DNA of 64,000 nucleotides from Burkholderia sp. S171 (GTDB lineage Bacteria > Pseudomonadota > Gammaproteobacteria > Burkholderiales > Burkholderiaceae), in assembly GCF_009766085.1 (NCBI RefSeq), contig NZ_LMUF01000041.1:72382-136381 (forward strand), given 5' to 3'. Below are positions 1-8,778 of this stretch, piece by piece. A program made the position numbers and the translations under genes. Below the pieces are notes generated by a model that was not told the origin of the DNA, did not search any database, and saw nothing but the letters and a program-made list of their open reading frames with translations. Every line of letters starts with the position of its first letter. Within the stretch, counting starts at the first letter, position 1.

Positions 1-665
1 CGTGGCGCCACGCCGTTCGTGTAGGCGTGCAGGTCGTGGGCGAAACCGTCGAGTTCTTCCGAGATCTGCCGCACCATCCGTCCCAGCACGTTGTACGCAA
101 GCACCGCCGGAATGGCGACGACCAGCCCGAACGCCGTCATGATCAGCGCCTCGCCAACCGGCCCCGCCACGTTCTCGATCATCGCCTGCCCGCTCGCGGC
201 AATGCTGCCGAGCGCGTGATAAATGCCCCACACGGTGCCCAGCAAACCAACAAACGGCGCCGTGCTCCCCACCGATGCCAGCAAAACCTGCCCGAATTCA
301 AGCCGCCGTTGCGACGCGAGCAATGCATGCCGCAACGCACGCAATACACGCTCGCCGGGCTCCACATGCGCAATCAACGCGCCGGGCATTTCCGCCTCCG
401 ACGCCCGCCACGCAGCGATCGCTAGCGGCAAATACACGCGTTCCTTATCAGCTTTGCGCAGCTCCGCGATGCCTTCGGCCAGCGTCGGCGCCTGCCAGAA
501 ACGCTGCACGGCGCGCGGTCCCTGACGCTTCGCGCGCACCAGCACCCACGCCTTCACGATCAGAAAACACCAGCTCGCCACCGACATGGCCAGAAGCACG
601 CCCGCGACGCCATGCGTGATGCCGTCGCTGCTCTGCAAGTAATGGATGATGCCGGTTGTAGCCAT
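1..665 (-). CDS. exbB: ExbB/TolQ/MotA-family proton channel protein (partial, 3' end outside window)
   Basis: The minus-strand frame from the ATG at 665 runs off the left edge, so about 221 residues are visible and no stop is seen. ExbB/TolQ proteins form the inner-membrane proton channel that, with ExbD/TolR, energises TonB or Tol systems. The visible protein has an N-terminal membrane segment (about residues 18-40), a long cytoplasmic stretch, and then the conserved pair of helices with the motif STAPFVGLLGTVWGIYHAL and the following MTAFGLVVAIPAVLAYN helix, as expected for this family. There is no good ribosome binding site before the ATG, so the start is by homology of the N-terminus only. 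An exbD/tolR partner would lie beyond the left edge. TolQ is an alternative name; the context of dapB and bamE does not decide between them. Confidence 0.85.
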   Translation of the reverse strand, partial: MATTGIIHYLQSSDGITHGVAGVLLAMSVASWCFLIVKAWVLVRAKRQGPRAVQRFWQAPTLAEGIAELRKADKERVYLPLAIAAWRASEAEMPGALIAHVEPGERVLRALRHALLASQRRLEFGQVLLASVGSTAPFVGLLGTVWGIYHALGSIAASGQAMIENVAGPVGEALIMTAFGLVVAIPAVLAYNVLGRMVRQISEELDGFAHDLHAYTNGVAP

Positions 666-721
666 CGGAAGGAAACCCCGGGTTTGGGTGGCTCAAATCA
701 GGCTCAAGATCGAGCTCAGGC

Positions 722-1525
722 TTAGGCTAAGCGCAAACCGAGCACGTCCTGCATGTCGAAGAAACCGCGTTCGTGGCCCGCGAGAAAGTGCGCGGCACGC
801 AACGAGCCTTGCGCGTAAGACAGCCGGTTAGCCGACTTGTGCGTGATCTCGATTCGCTCGCCAATGCCGGCGAACAACACAGTGTGATCGCCGACGATGT
901 CGCCGCCGCGAATCGCCGCGAAACCGATGGTGGACGGATCGCGTTCGCCCGTCACGCCTTCGCGGCCGTACACCGCGCAATCTTTCAGCTCACGGCCGAG
1001 CGCATGGGCGATGGTTTCACCCATCGCAAGCGCGGTGCCCGACGGCGCGTCGACCTTGTGCCGGTGATGCGCCTCAATAATCTCGATGTCGTAGCCTTCG
1101 GCGAAATGCCGTGCGGCGAACTCGAGCAGCTTGAGCGTCACGTTCACGCCGACGCTCATGTTCGGCGCAAACACGATGCCGATTGTTTCACCCGCCGCGC
1201 GCAACCGGGCTTTTTGTTCATCGTCGAAACCCGTGGTCCCGACGACCATCTTCACGTTATGCCGCAACGCCGCTTCCAGATGCACGAGCGTGCCTTCGGG
1301 ACGCGTGAAGTCGATCAGCAGGTCCGCGTTGGCGAAAACCTGCTCGATATTATCCGTCAGCAAAACGCCCGTTTCCTGGCCGAGGAACGCGCCTGCATCC
1401 TGACCAAGTTGCGTCGATCCGGTTTTGTCGAGCGCACCAGCCAGCGTGGCGTTGGCGTCCTTGAGAACAGTTTCTATGAGCATGCGGCCCATGCGGCCCG
1501 ATGCGCCGGCGATGGCGATTTTCAT
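722..1525 (-). CDS. dapB: 4-hydroxy-tetrahydrodipicolinate reductase
   Basis: DapB reduces the cyclic product of DapA with NAD(P)H in the diaminopimelate/lysine pathway in the cytoplasm. The 267-residue length is normal. The N-terminal nucleotide-binding loop GASGRMG is at residues 7-13, the GTTGF segment at 96-100, and the signature EAHHRHKVDAPSGTA, with the catalytic His pair and Lys, at 151-165. It lies between bamE (upstream) and the exbB-type gene (downstream) on the same strand, with gaps of about 150 and 56 bp, so co-transcription is plausible but not shown. Confidence 0.97.
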   Translation of the reverse strand: MKIAIAGASGRMGRMLIETVLKDANATLAGALDKTGSTQLGQDAGAFLGQETGVLLTDNIEQVFANADLLIDFTRPEGTLVHLEAALRHNVKMVVGTTGFDDEQKARLRAAGETIGIVFAPNMSVGVNVTLKLLEFAARHFAEGYDIEIIEAHHRHKVDAPSGTALAMGETIAHALGRELKDCAVYGREGVTGERDPSTIGFAAIRGGDIVGDHTVLFAGIGERIEITHKSANRLSYAQGSLRAAHFLAGHERGFFDMQDVLGLRLA

Positions 1526-1673
1526 GGCGTGTCTCGCGTGAGTTGGAGCTACGAAGTCAGAAGCAGGGAAGCAATACGGCGGCCGCTTGGCGCGCGGCCG
1601 CCCGAACAGGACAGGTCTCGACGAAACCCAAGCGAAGCAGGTGAAACAGGCAGGACGAAGCCCGCCGTTCTGC

Positions 1674-2567
1674 TTAGTTGGTGGTCGTCGCCGGCACGGA
1701 GGACGCGCCTAGACCGTTGCTCGTGTTCGCCGGGGCAGGCGACGTGCCCTGCGGCCCCACAGCGCTGCTGTCCGGGATCGTGACGGTAGTCGGACGACGC
1801 TGCAACTGGATCTGCGAGTTGCCTGCGGCATTGACGTTCGGCGGCAATCCCGGGTTGCCCGGCACAGTCGGCATGGCCGACGAGCGGGTGCGGCCCGTAG
1901 GTGTCTGCACGGCGTCGGTCGCGCGGTTGGCAGCCTGGGCGGCTTGCTGGTTGGCGTCACCGGCAAATGCGTTCGCCGCATTCGATGCGTCCGGCCGAAT
2001 GCCCGGTGCACTGGCCGCGCCAGCGACCGCAGCACCGCTGGCGGATGTACCCGCCGCCGCTGTCGCGTCCGTTGCGCTGGCGCCATTGGCAGAAGCGGCC
2101 GTAGCTGCAGCGGTGGCGGCGGTCAGCTTACGACCCTTGTCGCCGTCAATTTCAGCCAGCAATTCGAGGTTCGACGGCAGGTTTTCGCCACCCGACCAGC
2201 TCGCCACGGTATTGCCCGCGAACAGCACGACGAAGTCACGCTGCTGCACAATCGACGTGGAACCGCGCTTGAAGTAGAAAACGTAGTCCCAGCGATCCGC
2301 GTGGAACATGTCTGCCAGCAACGGCGTGCCGAGCAGCGTCTTCACCTGGTCACGCGTCAAGCCGACCTTCATCTGGCTCGCCGCTTCCGCTGAAACGAAG
2401 TTCCCTTGTACAACCGTAATCCGATACGGTGTGATGTGCTGCGCGAAACTCTGCGTAACGCTATCGTAAGTGGAACAACCAGCCAGGACGGTCATAGTGG
2501 CGGCAGCGATCAAAGTTCCGCGCATACGACGGCTCTCCCGGCTATTCAATAAAGATTTTAGAAACAT
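1674..2567 (-). CDS. bamE: Outer membrane assembly lipoprotein BamE with long low-complexity C-terminal extension
   Basis: BamE (SmpA/OmlA) is a lipoprotein of the BAM complex that inserts beta-barrel proteins into the outer membrane. A signal peptide ending in the lipobox LAGC is followed by the core: ITPYRITVVQGNF, the GLTRDQVKTLLGTPLL motif and the WDYVFYFKRG segment. I chose the start at 2567 because AAGGGTGAA lies just upstream; starts at 2600 and 2525 remain possible. The protein has about 297 residues, while E. coli BamE is a little over 110. The extra roughly 150 residues are Ala/Thr/Asn/Pro-rich and look disordered. It is divergent from fur with about 160 bp between them. Confidence 0.92.
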   Translation of the reverse strand: MFLKSLLNSRESRRMRGTLIAAATMTVLAGCSTYDSVTQSFAQHITPYRITVVQGNFVSAEAASQMKVGLTRDQVKTLLGTPLLADMFHADRWDYVFYFKRGSTSIVQQRDFVVLFAGNTVASWSGGENLPSNLELLAEIDGDKGRKLTAATAAATAASANGASATDATAAAGTSASGAAVAGAASAPGIRPDASNAANAFAGDANQQAAQAANRATDAVQTPTGRTRSSAMPTVPGNPGLPPNVNAAGNSQIQLQRRPTTVTIPDSSAVGPQGTSPAPANTSNGLGASSVPATTTN

Positions 2568-2726
2568 TTCACCCTTCATTTCACCCTTCGCCTGGCCCAT
2601 CGCCCGTGGGGGCGCAAGAAGTTTCGGAGTCTTTCGGAGATCGCGCCATTTCGTTCGGATGGTGACCGGAACGGTAAAAACGCATTACTATGAGAACCTT
2701 GAATTGTACTCTAGGGATGCCTAGCG

Positions 2727-3155
2727 ATGACCAATCCCGCCGATCTGAAAAATATCGGGCTGAAGGCGACCTTGCCCCGGCTCAAGATACTTGAGATTTT
2801 CCAGCATAGTCCTGTGCGTCACCTGACTGCAGAAGACGTGTATAGAAACCTGTTGCATGAGGAACTCGACATCGGTCTTGCGACCGTCTACCGCGTGCTC
2901 ACGCAGTTCGAGCAAGCCGGCCTGCTGTCGCGCAGTAACTTCGAATCGGGCAAGGCTGTGTTCGAGCTCAACGAAGGGACCCATCATGACCATCTGGTGT
3001 GTCTGGACTGCGGCATGGTGGAAGAATTCTTCGACGCTGAAATTGAAAGCCGTCAGCAGGATATCGCGAAGGAACGCGGTTTCAAGCTGCACGAGCACGC
3101 GCTCGCACTGTACGGCACGTGCACGAAGGAGCATTGCCCGCACAGGAAAAACTGA
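2727..3155 (+). CDS. fur: Ferric uptake regulator Fur
   Basis: Fur is the iron-responsive repressor that binds Fe(II) as a dimer and blocks iron-uptake promoters. The 142-residue protein shows the N-terminal winged helix (about 1-80, including DIGLATVYRVLTQFEQAGLL) and the metal-binding dimerisation domain with HHDHLVC (88-94) and CLDCG, followed by a C-terminal pair in CTKEHC. The bamE-fur divergent arrangement is usual in beta- and gamma-proteobacteria. A bidirectional terminator follows it and separates it from gap. I saw no convincing Fur box at its own promoter. Confidence 0.97.
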   Translation: MTNPADLKNIGLKATLPRLKILEIFQHSPVRHLTAEDVYRNLLHEELDIGLATVYRVLTQFEQAGLLSRSNFESGKAVFELNEGTHHDHLVCLDCGMVEEFFDAEIESRQQDIAKERGFKLHEHALALYGTCTKEHCPHRKN

Positions 3156-3200
3156 TTTTGATCGACCGTTCATGCGCGTGACGTTGGCGCGCCAAGCGTG

Positions 3201-3238
3201 AAAAAGCCGCCGGTTCTTGCAAACCGGCGGCTTTTTTT
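3201..3238. terminator. Bidirectional intrinsic terminator between fur and gap
   Basis: A 15-bp perfect stem has A-tract and T-tract ends (AAAAAGCCGCCGGTT pairing with AACCGGCGGCTTTTT) around the six-base loop cttgca. Because both sides carry the tract, it can stop fur transcripts on the plus strand and gap transcripts on the minus strand. Confidence 0.93.
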
Positions 3239-3282
3239 CAGCTTGATTTCACTGCTTTACTTCGCTGTGTTACTTCGCTGTA

Positions 3283-4293
3283 TTACTTGGCGTTAGCCAG
3301 CGCCACAGCCGTGTCCAGCATGCGGTTCGAGAAGCCCCACTCGTTGTCGTACCAGCTCGACACCTTCACCAGACGGCCTGACACCTTTGTGAGCGTCGCG
3401 TCGAACGTCGACGAAGCCGGGTTGTGATTGAAGTCGATCGACACCAGCGGCGCGGTGTTATAGCCCAGGATGCCCTTCAACGAGCCTTCCGACGCTTCCT
3501 TCATGATCGAATTCACTTCTTCAACCGTCGTGTCGCGTGCAGCAATAAACGACAGATCCACGATTGACACATTGATGGTCGGCACGCGAATAGCGTAACC
3601 ATCCAGCTTACCCGCCAATTCCGGCAGCACCAGACTCACCGCCGACGCCGCGCCCGTCTTAGCCGGGATCTGGCTGTGCGTGGCCGAACGCGCGCGGCGC
3701 AGGTCCTCGTGATACACGTCCGTCAGAACCTGGTCGTTCGTGTACGCGTGGATGGTCGTCATCAGGCCGTTCACCAGGCCGATCTTGTCGTTCAACGGCT
3801 TGACCAGCGGCGCCAGGCAGTTCGTCGTGCACGATGCATTCGAGATCACCGTATCCGATGCCTTCAACACATGGTGATTCACGCCATAAACGATGGTCGC
3901 ATCAACGTCCTTGCCGCCCGGCGCCGAGATGATGACCTTCTTCGCGCCGCCCTTGATGTGCGCGCTGGCCTTTTCCTTCGTCGTGAAGAAACCCGTGCAT
4001 TCCAGCACGATGTCCACGTTCAGCTCGCCCCACGGCAGTTCGGCCGGGTTGCGGTTAGCCAGCACGCGGATGCGGTCGCCGTTCACCACGAGGTAATCGC
4101 CGTCCACCGACACTTCGCCCGGGAACTTGCCGTGCGCCGTGTCGTACTGCGTCAGGTGCGCGTTCGTGGCGGCATCGCCGAGGTCGTTGATCGCAACGAT
4201 CTCGATGTCGTGCTTCTTGCCGTTTTCATAGAAGGCGCGCAGCGTATTGCGGCCGATCCGGCCGTAGCCGTTGATTGCAACGCGAATCGTCAT
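3283..4293 (-). CDS. gap: Glyceraldehyde-3-phosphate dehydrogenase, type I
   Basis: This glycolytic and gluconeogenic enzyme converts glyceraldehyde-3-phosphate to 1,3-bisphosphoglycerate with NAD+ in the cytoplasm. The 336-residue protein begins with the Rossmann motif AINGYGRIGR (6-15). It carries the catalytic segment ASCTTNC with nucleophile Cys155, and ends with WYDNEWGFSNRMLDT. A strong AGGAGA ribosome binding site precedes the ATG. It follows tkt on the same strand with a gap of about 91 bp, so the two are probably one operon linking the pentose phosphate pathway, Calvin-type sugar exchange and glycolysis. Confidence 0.98.
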   Translation of the reverse strand: MTIRVAINGYGRIGRNTLRAFYENGKKHDIEIVAINDLGDAATNAHLTQYDTAHGKFPGEVSVDGDYLVVNGDRIRVLANRNPAELPWGELNVDIVLECTGFFTTKEKASAHIKGGAKKVIISAPGGKDVDATIVYGVNHHVLKASDTVISNASCTTNCLAPLVKPLNDKIGLVNGLMTTIHAYTNDQVLTDVYHEDLRRARSATHSQIPAKTGAASAVSLVLPELAGKLDGYAIRVPTINVSIVDLSFIAARDTTVEEVNSIMKEASEGSLKGILGYNTAPLVSIDFNHNPASSTFDATLTKVSGRLVKVSSWYDNEWGFSNRMLDTAVALANAK

Positions 4294-4384
4294 GGTCTAT
4301 CTCCTGATGGCTGAAAAAAAGTTCCAGTTCGCTGCTGCCGGATTCGCTGGGTTATTGCCGTGAAGCTTCCTACCCAGCGACCGA

Positions 4385-6415
4385 TTAGCCCGCGAGGGCG
4401 GCTTTTGCCGTCTCCACGACATGCTCGACGGTGAAGCCGAAATACTTGAAAAGCTCGCCAGCGGGCGCGGATTCACCGAACGAATCGATACCCACCACGC
4501 CGCCTTCGAGACCCACGTACTTGCGCCAGAAATCGGTCACGCCGGCTTCGATCGCCACGCGCACGACACCCTTCGGCAACACGCGGTCGCGATACTCCTG
4601 GTCTTGCAGATCGAACGCGTTCGTACACGGCATGGACACGATGCGCGCGCCAATGCCTTCTTGCGCCAGTTTCTCGCCGGCCTTCAGCGCCAGTTCGACT
4701 TCCGAGCCCGTCGCGATGAGGATGATCTTGCGTGCCGGGATGTCGTCGTTCCAGTCGCGCAGCACGTAGCCGCCCTTCGCAATGTTCGCGATCTGCACGT
4801 CGTTACGTGCCGAGAACAGGAGGTTCTGACGCGTGAAAATCAGCGCCGAAGGACCTTTGTGCTCAATGGCGTGCGTCCATGCCACAGCGGTCTCGACGGT
4901 GTCCGCCGGACGCCACACTTGTAAGTGCGGAATCAGCCGCAAGCTCGACGTTTGTTCCACCGACTGGTGCGTCGGGCCGTCTTCGCCCAGACCGATCGAA
5001 TCGTGCGTGAACACAAAGATGGACGGCGCTTTCATCAGTGCAGCCACGCGCAGCGCGTTGCGGCTGTAGTCCGAGAACGTCAGGAAGGTGCCCCCAAACG
5101 GCCGATATCCGCCATGCAGCACGATGCCGTTGATAGCCGCGCTCATACCGAACTCGCGCACGCCGTAATTGATGTGATTGCCCCACTGGATGTCGGTCGT
5201 GATCTCACCAGCACGTACTGGCTTCGATGCCTTCCAGTTGGTCAGATTCGAGCCCGTCAGGTCGGCGGAACCGCCAAGCAGTTCAGGCAGCGCGGCAGCG
5301 AGGCCGTCGAGCGTCTGCTGCGAAGCCTTGCGCGTGGCAATGGTTTCGCCCTTCTGATTCGCGGCTTCAATAATGTTCTTCGCGTCCTGCGCCCACGTGG
5401 CCGGCAGTTCGTCTTTCATGCGGCGCACGAATTCGGCGGCTTCGGCCGAATGCTTCGCGCGATACGCATCGAATTGCTTGTTCCATTCCGCTTCCGCGCG
5501 CGCACCCGCTTCCTTCGCGTCCCACGCTGCGTAGACTTCTTGCGGAATCACGAACGGTTCCCAGGTCCAGCCCATTCCTGCGCGGGCATCGGCGATTTCC
5601 TTCAGACCGAGCGGCGCGCCGTGCGAATCGTGGCTGCCTTGCTTGGTCGGCGCACCCTTGCCGATAGTCGTACGGCAGCAGATCAGCGTGGGTTTATCCG
5701 AGTTCTTCGCTTGCGCAATGGCCGCGTCCACCGCGTCCACGTTGTGGCCGTCCACCGCACGGATCACGTTCCAGCCGTACGCTTCGAAACGCTTCGGGGT
5801 GTCGTCGTGGAACCAGTGCTCCACGTGACCGTCAATGGAAATACCGTTGTCGTCGTACAGCGCGATCAGCTTGTGCAGCTTGAGCGTGCCGGCGAACGAA
5901 CAGGCTTCGTGCGAGATGCCTTCCATCATGCAGCCGTCGCCGAGGAACACGTACGTGTGATGGTCGACAATCTTTGTGCCGTCCTTGTTGAACTCCGCCG
6001 CGAGCAGCGCTTCGGCGAGCGCCATGCCGACCGCGTTCGCCAAACCCTGGCCGAGCGGGCCGGTGGTGGTTTCAACGCCCGGCGTGATGCCGTATTCCGG
6101 GTGTCCTGGCGTCTTCGAATGCAGTTGGCGGAAGTTCTTGAGTTCGTTGATCGGCAGGTCGTAGCCGGTCAGGTGCAACAACGAGTACAGCAGCATGGAA
6201 CCATGACCGTTCGACAGGACAAAACGGTCGCGGTCGGCCCAGTGCGGGTTGCTCGGGTTGTGCTTCAGGTGACGCGACCAGAGCGCGACGCCGATTTCCG
6301 CCATGCCCATTGGCATGCCCGGATGACCGGAGTTGGCTCGTTGAACAGCGTCCATTGCCAGCGCACGGATTGCGTTGGCCATCAGGCTGGTCTGGCTGGA
6401 ATTCGGGGTCGTCAT
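4385..6415 (-). CDS. tkt: Transketolase
   Basis: Transketolase moves two-carbon units between sugar phosphates using thiamine diphosphate in the non-oxidative pentose phosphate pathway. I place the start at 6415 (MTTPNSSQTS...), giving 676 residues, close to the family length; the longer frame from 6499 has a non-homologous leader. Motifs include RANSGHPGMPMG near the N-terminus, the ThDP-binding GDGCMMEG...DDNGISIDG region at about 150-190, and the C-terminal half with THDSIGLGEDGPTHQ. It is upstream of gap on the same strand. Confidence 0.97.
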   Translation of the reverse strand: MTTPNSSQTSLMANAIRALAMDAVQRANSGHPGMPMGMAEIGVALWSRHLKHNPSNPHWADRDRFVLSNGHGSMLLYSLLHLTGYDLPINELKNFRQLHSKTPGHPEYGITPGVETTTGPLGQGLANAVGMALAEALLAAEFNKDGTKIVDHHTYVFLGDGCMMEGISHEACSFAGTLKLHKLIALYDDNGISIDGHVEHWFHDDTPKRFEAYGWNVIRAVDGHNVDAVDAAIAQAKNSDKPTLICCRTTIGKGAPTKQGSHDSHGAPLGLKEIADARAGMGWTWEPFVIPQEVYAAWDAKEAGARAEAEWNKQFDAYRAKHSAEAAEFVRRMKDELPATWAQDAKNIIEAANQKGETIATRKASQQTLDGLAAALPELLGGSADLTGSNLTNWKASKPVRAGEITTDIQWGNHINYGVREFGMSAAINGIVLHGGYRPFGGTFLTFSDYSRNALRVAALMKAPSIFVFTHDSIGLGEDGPTHQSVEQTSSLRLIPHLQVWRPADTVETAVAWTHAIEHKGPSALIFTRQNLLFSARNDVQIANIAKGGYVLRDWNDDIPARKIILIATGSEVELALKAGEKLAQEGIGARIVSMPCTNAFDLQDQEYRDRVLPKGVVRVAIEAGVTDFWRKYVGLEGGVVGIDSFGESAPAGELFKYFGFTVEHVVETAKAALAG

Positions 6416-6774
6416 GTCGAGTCCGGTAGGTCCTGAAAAGATCCTGGGATGATTCTCGGCGGCGCACCGGAGCAAACGATAAGACCTCGTTTTCAACACC
6501 CGGAGCGACGAGAAACGGAGAGGATCGGAAGCCGGTTATTCTAGCAGACGACCTTGAAGCACTGGCGCGAGGGCCAAAGCGCGCCCGGGCGGCGCCGAGA
6601 ACACATTGATCGTCTGAAACGTAAATCATAACGAATGGCGCGCGCGGGCACGCTCCCTGCATCGACATATAGAGCCGACGCGACGTAGAGCAGCAATAGA
6701 AATCCGCACAGCCCTTCTGCCAAAGGGCGCCATGGCACAATGCATCCATCAAGCCGAGCTCGAGGAGAAGCCCT
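6416..6774. other. Divergent intergenic region between tkt and the VOC gene
   Basis: This 359-bp stretch has no supported gene. It holds an extended minus-10 promoter candidate for tkt. I see nothing else definite in it; open frames that cross it overlap the 5' end of tkt in another frame and have no family resemblance. Confidence 0.6.
6537..6546 (-). promoter_or_regulatory. Candidate extended -10 promoter of tkt
   Basis: On the minus strand the sequence reads TGCTAGAAT, an extended -10 (TGn plus TAGAAT), about 120 bases upstream of the tkt start. No good -35 is visible, which is common for extended -10 promoters. This is motif inspection only. Confidence 0.4.
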
Positions 6775-7188
6775 ATGTCCGACCCCCGCCCCGCCGATGT
6801 GCCGTGGCTCACGCCTTACCTGACCGTTCGCGATGCCCGTGTTTCCACCGGTTTCTACGAACAGGCGCTAGGTTTTGCGGTGCGTGACAGCGTCAACGAC
6901 GACGGCGCCGTGATCCACGTCGAGATGACGTATCGCGGACAATTGATCCTGATGTTCGCCCCGGAAGGCGCGTACGGCTCGCACGCGAAGACACCGAAAA
7001 GCACGGGCCTGATGGCGCCGCAATCGTTCTATCTCTACGTCGAAGATGTGGACGCCGCGTTCACGCGTGCAGTCGCGGTTGGCGCGAAGCCGTTGATCGA
7101 ACCGCAAGACCAGTACTGGGGCGACCGTTTTGCGCAGTTCGAAGACCCGGACGGGTATCGCTGGGCAATCGCCCGGCATTTGAATTAG
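6775..7188 (+). CDS. VOC-superfamily (glyoxalase/bleomycin-resistance-like) protein
   Basis: The 137-residue protein has the two-module beta-alpha-beta-beta-beta pattern of the vicinal oxygen chelate fold: VPWLTPYLTVRDARVSTGFYEQALGF at the N-terminus and FAQFEDPDGYRWAIARH at the C-terminus. Members are metal-dependent lyases, isomerases, dioxygenases or binding proteins, and the substrate cannot be told from the sequence. A clear GAGGAGAAG ribosome binding site precedes the ATG. It is divergent from tkt and precedes rsmE by 118 bp. Confidence 0.88.
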   Translation: MSDPRPADVPWLTPYLTVRDARVSTGFYEQALGFAVRDSVNDDGAVIHVEMTYRGQLILMFAPEGAYGSHAKTPKSTGLMAPQSFYLYVEDVDAAFTRAVAVGAKPLIEPQDQYWGDRFAQFEDPDGYRWAIARHLN

Positions 7189-7306
7189 GCTGGGTCCGTC
7201 GCGTTCCATCGCGCTCTACATCGCGAGTCGAAGGTTGAACGGATAGCGTTCAAGCACTCATCACTTCCCTGCCCGCGCGCTGTTTAGCGTCCGGGCGAGT
7301 CACTTC

Positions 7307-8044
7307 ATGCCACGTTTCTTTGTTGCTAGTCCGCTTGTCGCGGGCGAAATCATGCCTTTGCCGGACGATGTCGTCCGCCATGTTCACGTCCTGCGCCTGC
7401 AATCCGACGACACGGTCCATTTGTTCAATGGCTCCGGCGGTGAATATCGCGCGCGTCTGGTTGAAATCGGCAAGCGGACGGCGACCGTGCAACTCGATGA
7501 ATTCATCGATCGCGAAGCGGAGCCGCCGTATCGAATCACGCTGGCGCAAGGTGTGGCGGGCGGCGACAAAATGGATTGGCTGATCGAGAAGGCGGTCGAA
7601 CTGGGCGTCACGTCCGTCGTTCCGCTCACTGCCGAACGCGGCGTGGTGCGGCTATCGGGCGAACGCGCGGCGCGTCGGCAAGGACATTGGCAGGCGTTGG
7701 TGCGAGCCGCGTGCGAGCAATGCGGACGAAATCGGGTGCCGGACGTAGCGGCGCCTCAGGATCTAGATAGATGGCTCGGCAACCTGCCGCCCGCCGTAGA
7801 TGGCGAGTTGCGGCTGCTGCTGTCGCCGCGCGCGCAGCTTGGGTTTGCCTCTTTGCCGGCGAGCGCGCCCAGCGCACCCGTGACCATCGCGATCGGGCCG
7901 GAAGCCGGATTTTCGCCGGCAGAGGAAGCGACCTTGGTCGATGCCGGTTTTGCCACACTGGGTCTCGGACCTCGCGTCTTACGCACCGAAACGGCGGGCA
8001 TAGCCGTCTTAGGCGCGCTCGCCGCGCGCTGGGGCGGGTGGTGA
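7307..8044 (+). CDS. rsmE: 16S rRNA (uracil(1498)-N3)-methyltransferase
   Basis: RsmE methylates U1498 of 16S rRNA using S-adenosylmethionine. The 245-residue protein has the N-terminal PUA-like part (MPRFFVASPLVAGEIMPLPDD..., about 1-75) and the SPOUT domain with its knot signature IAIGPEAGFSPAEE and the C-terminal LGLGPRVLRTETAGIAVLGAL. The ribosome binding site is weak. A bidirectional terminator follows, separating it from the convergent barstar-like gene. Confidence 0.96.
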   Translation: MPRFFVASPLVAGEIMPLPDDVVRHVHVLRLQSDDTVHLFNGSGGEYRARLVEIGKRTATVQLDEFIDREAEPPYRITLAQGVAGGDKMDWLIEKAVELGVTSVVPLTAERGVVRLSGERAARRQGHWQALVRAACEQCGRNRVPDVAAPQDLDRWLGNLPPAVDGELRLLLSPRAQLGFASLPASAPSAPVTIAIGPEAGFSPAEEATLVDAGFATLGLGPRVLRTETAGIAVLGALAARWGGW

Positions 8045-8086
8045 ATTAACCGCTGCCTCGTCGCGATCCATCCCGAAATCAAACGC

Positions 8087-8134
8087 AAAAAAGCCGGTCA
8101 GCGCCCCTGTTCAACAGACGACGACCGGCTTTTT
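8087..8134. terminator. Bidirectional terminator between rsmE and the barstar-like gene
   Basis: AAAAAAGCCGGTC at 8087-8099 pairs with GACCGGCTTTTT at 8123-8134 across a loop of 23 bases. Both ends carry A/T tracts, so it can serve rsmE (plus) and the barnase/barstar pair (minus). Confidence 0.85.
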
Positions 8135-8211
8135 GACTTCTTTTCGCCGAGAAAACGCAGCGGTTTAAGTGCGGAACTCGTGCGTCGACCGCTTGCGTCG
8201 ACGCAAATGGT

Positions 8212-8778
8212 TCAGGCGAACGAGTAAAACACCCTGAATGCCACACGTCGCTCCGCCCAGAATTCCGACGCTTCACGAAACACGTCGAGCAAGGTCTCGC
8301 GCCCTTCTTTGTCAAATTTCTGCGCGACCGGCAGCGCTTCCAGCACGATCACGAAACCCGGCTGCGAACCCGCTTTGTGCACGAGGTCGGTGAGACTGTC
8401 GTACAGCGCGTCGTAGTTCTTCCCAAAGTGCTTGGGAAACAAGAACGACGTGGCGATGGTTTCGAGCACTTCCTGCTTGCTCTGGGCCTGACCGCAGTAC
8501 GCGTAGAGAAAATGCTGGCCCAGCTTGCTCGCTTCGTCGGCGAGATCCTGGACCCTGAAAGCGCGGATCGACTGCACGATATTCGATCGTACCGTCTTGA
8601 AAAGACTCATAGACCCCTCGTTCAATGATGACAGCGCCGTGCTCTGTTCGTCGTCGGGTCGATTTTCGTCTGTCGTGCGGAGTCGCAAAACTCGCTGGAA
8701 CATGTTGCCATCGCCGGCGAAAAGATCACCCGCGACACCGTTGTCGTGCGCGTAGATGTTGTCGCTCATGCCGTTCAT
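8212..8778 (-). CDS. Barstar-family ribonuclease inhibitor
   Basis: Barstar-type proteins bind and block barnase-type RNases. The barstar fold is in the C-terminal part (about residues 75-188), with KHFGKNYDALYDSLTDL, where Asp123 and Asp127 correspond to barstar Asp35 and Asp39 that plug the RNase active site. The start at 8778 overlaps the stop of the upstream RNase gene as ATGA, implying translational coupling; a later start at MSLFKTVR (residue 57) would give a more usual size. The first 56 residues are polar and probably disordered. Pairing with the adjacent RNase gene supports the function. The protein has no export signal, so the inhibitor stays in the cytoplasm. Confidence 0.88.
   Translation of the reverse strand: MNGMSDNIYAHDNGVAGDLFAGDGNMFQRVLRLRTTDENRPDDEQSTALSSLNEGSMSLFKTVRSNIVQSIRAFRVQDLADEASKLGQHFLYAYCGQAQSKQEVLETIATSFLFPKHFGKNYDALYDSLTDLVHKAGSQPGFVIVLEALPVAQKFDKEGRETLLDVFREASEFWAERRVAFRVFYSFA

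Noticed and set aside
2568..2726. Fur box between bamE and fur
   Set aside because: The AT-rich segment before fur does not match the GATAATGATAATCATTATC pattern well enough.
4925..6436. Long plus-strand open frame of about 503 codons opposite tkt
   Set aside because: It mirrors the GC-biased third positions of tkt, has an Arg-rich composition with no family resemblance, and is fully antisense to a certain gene.
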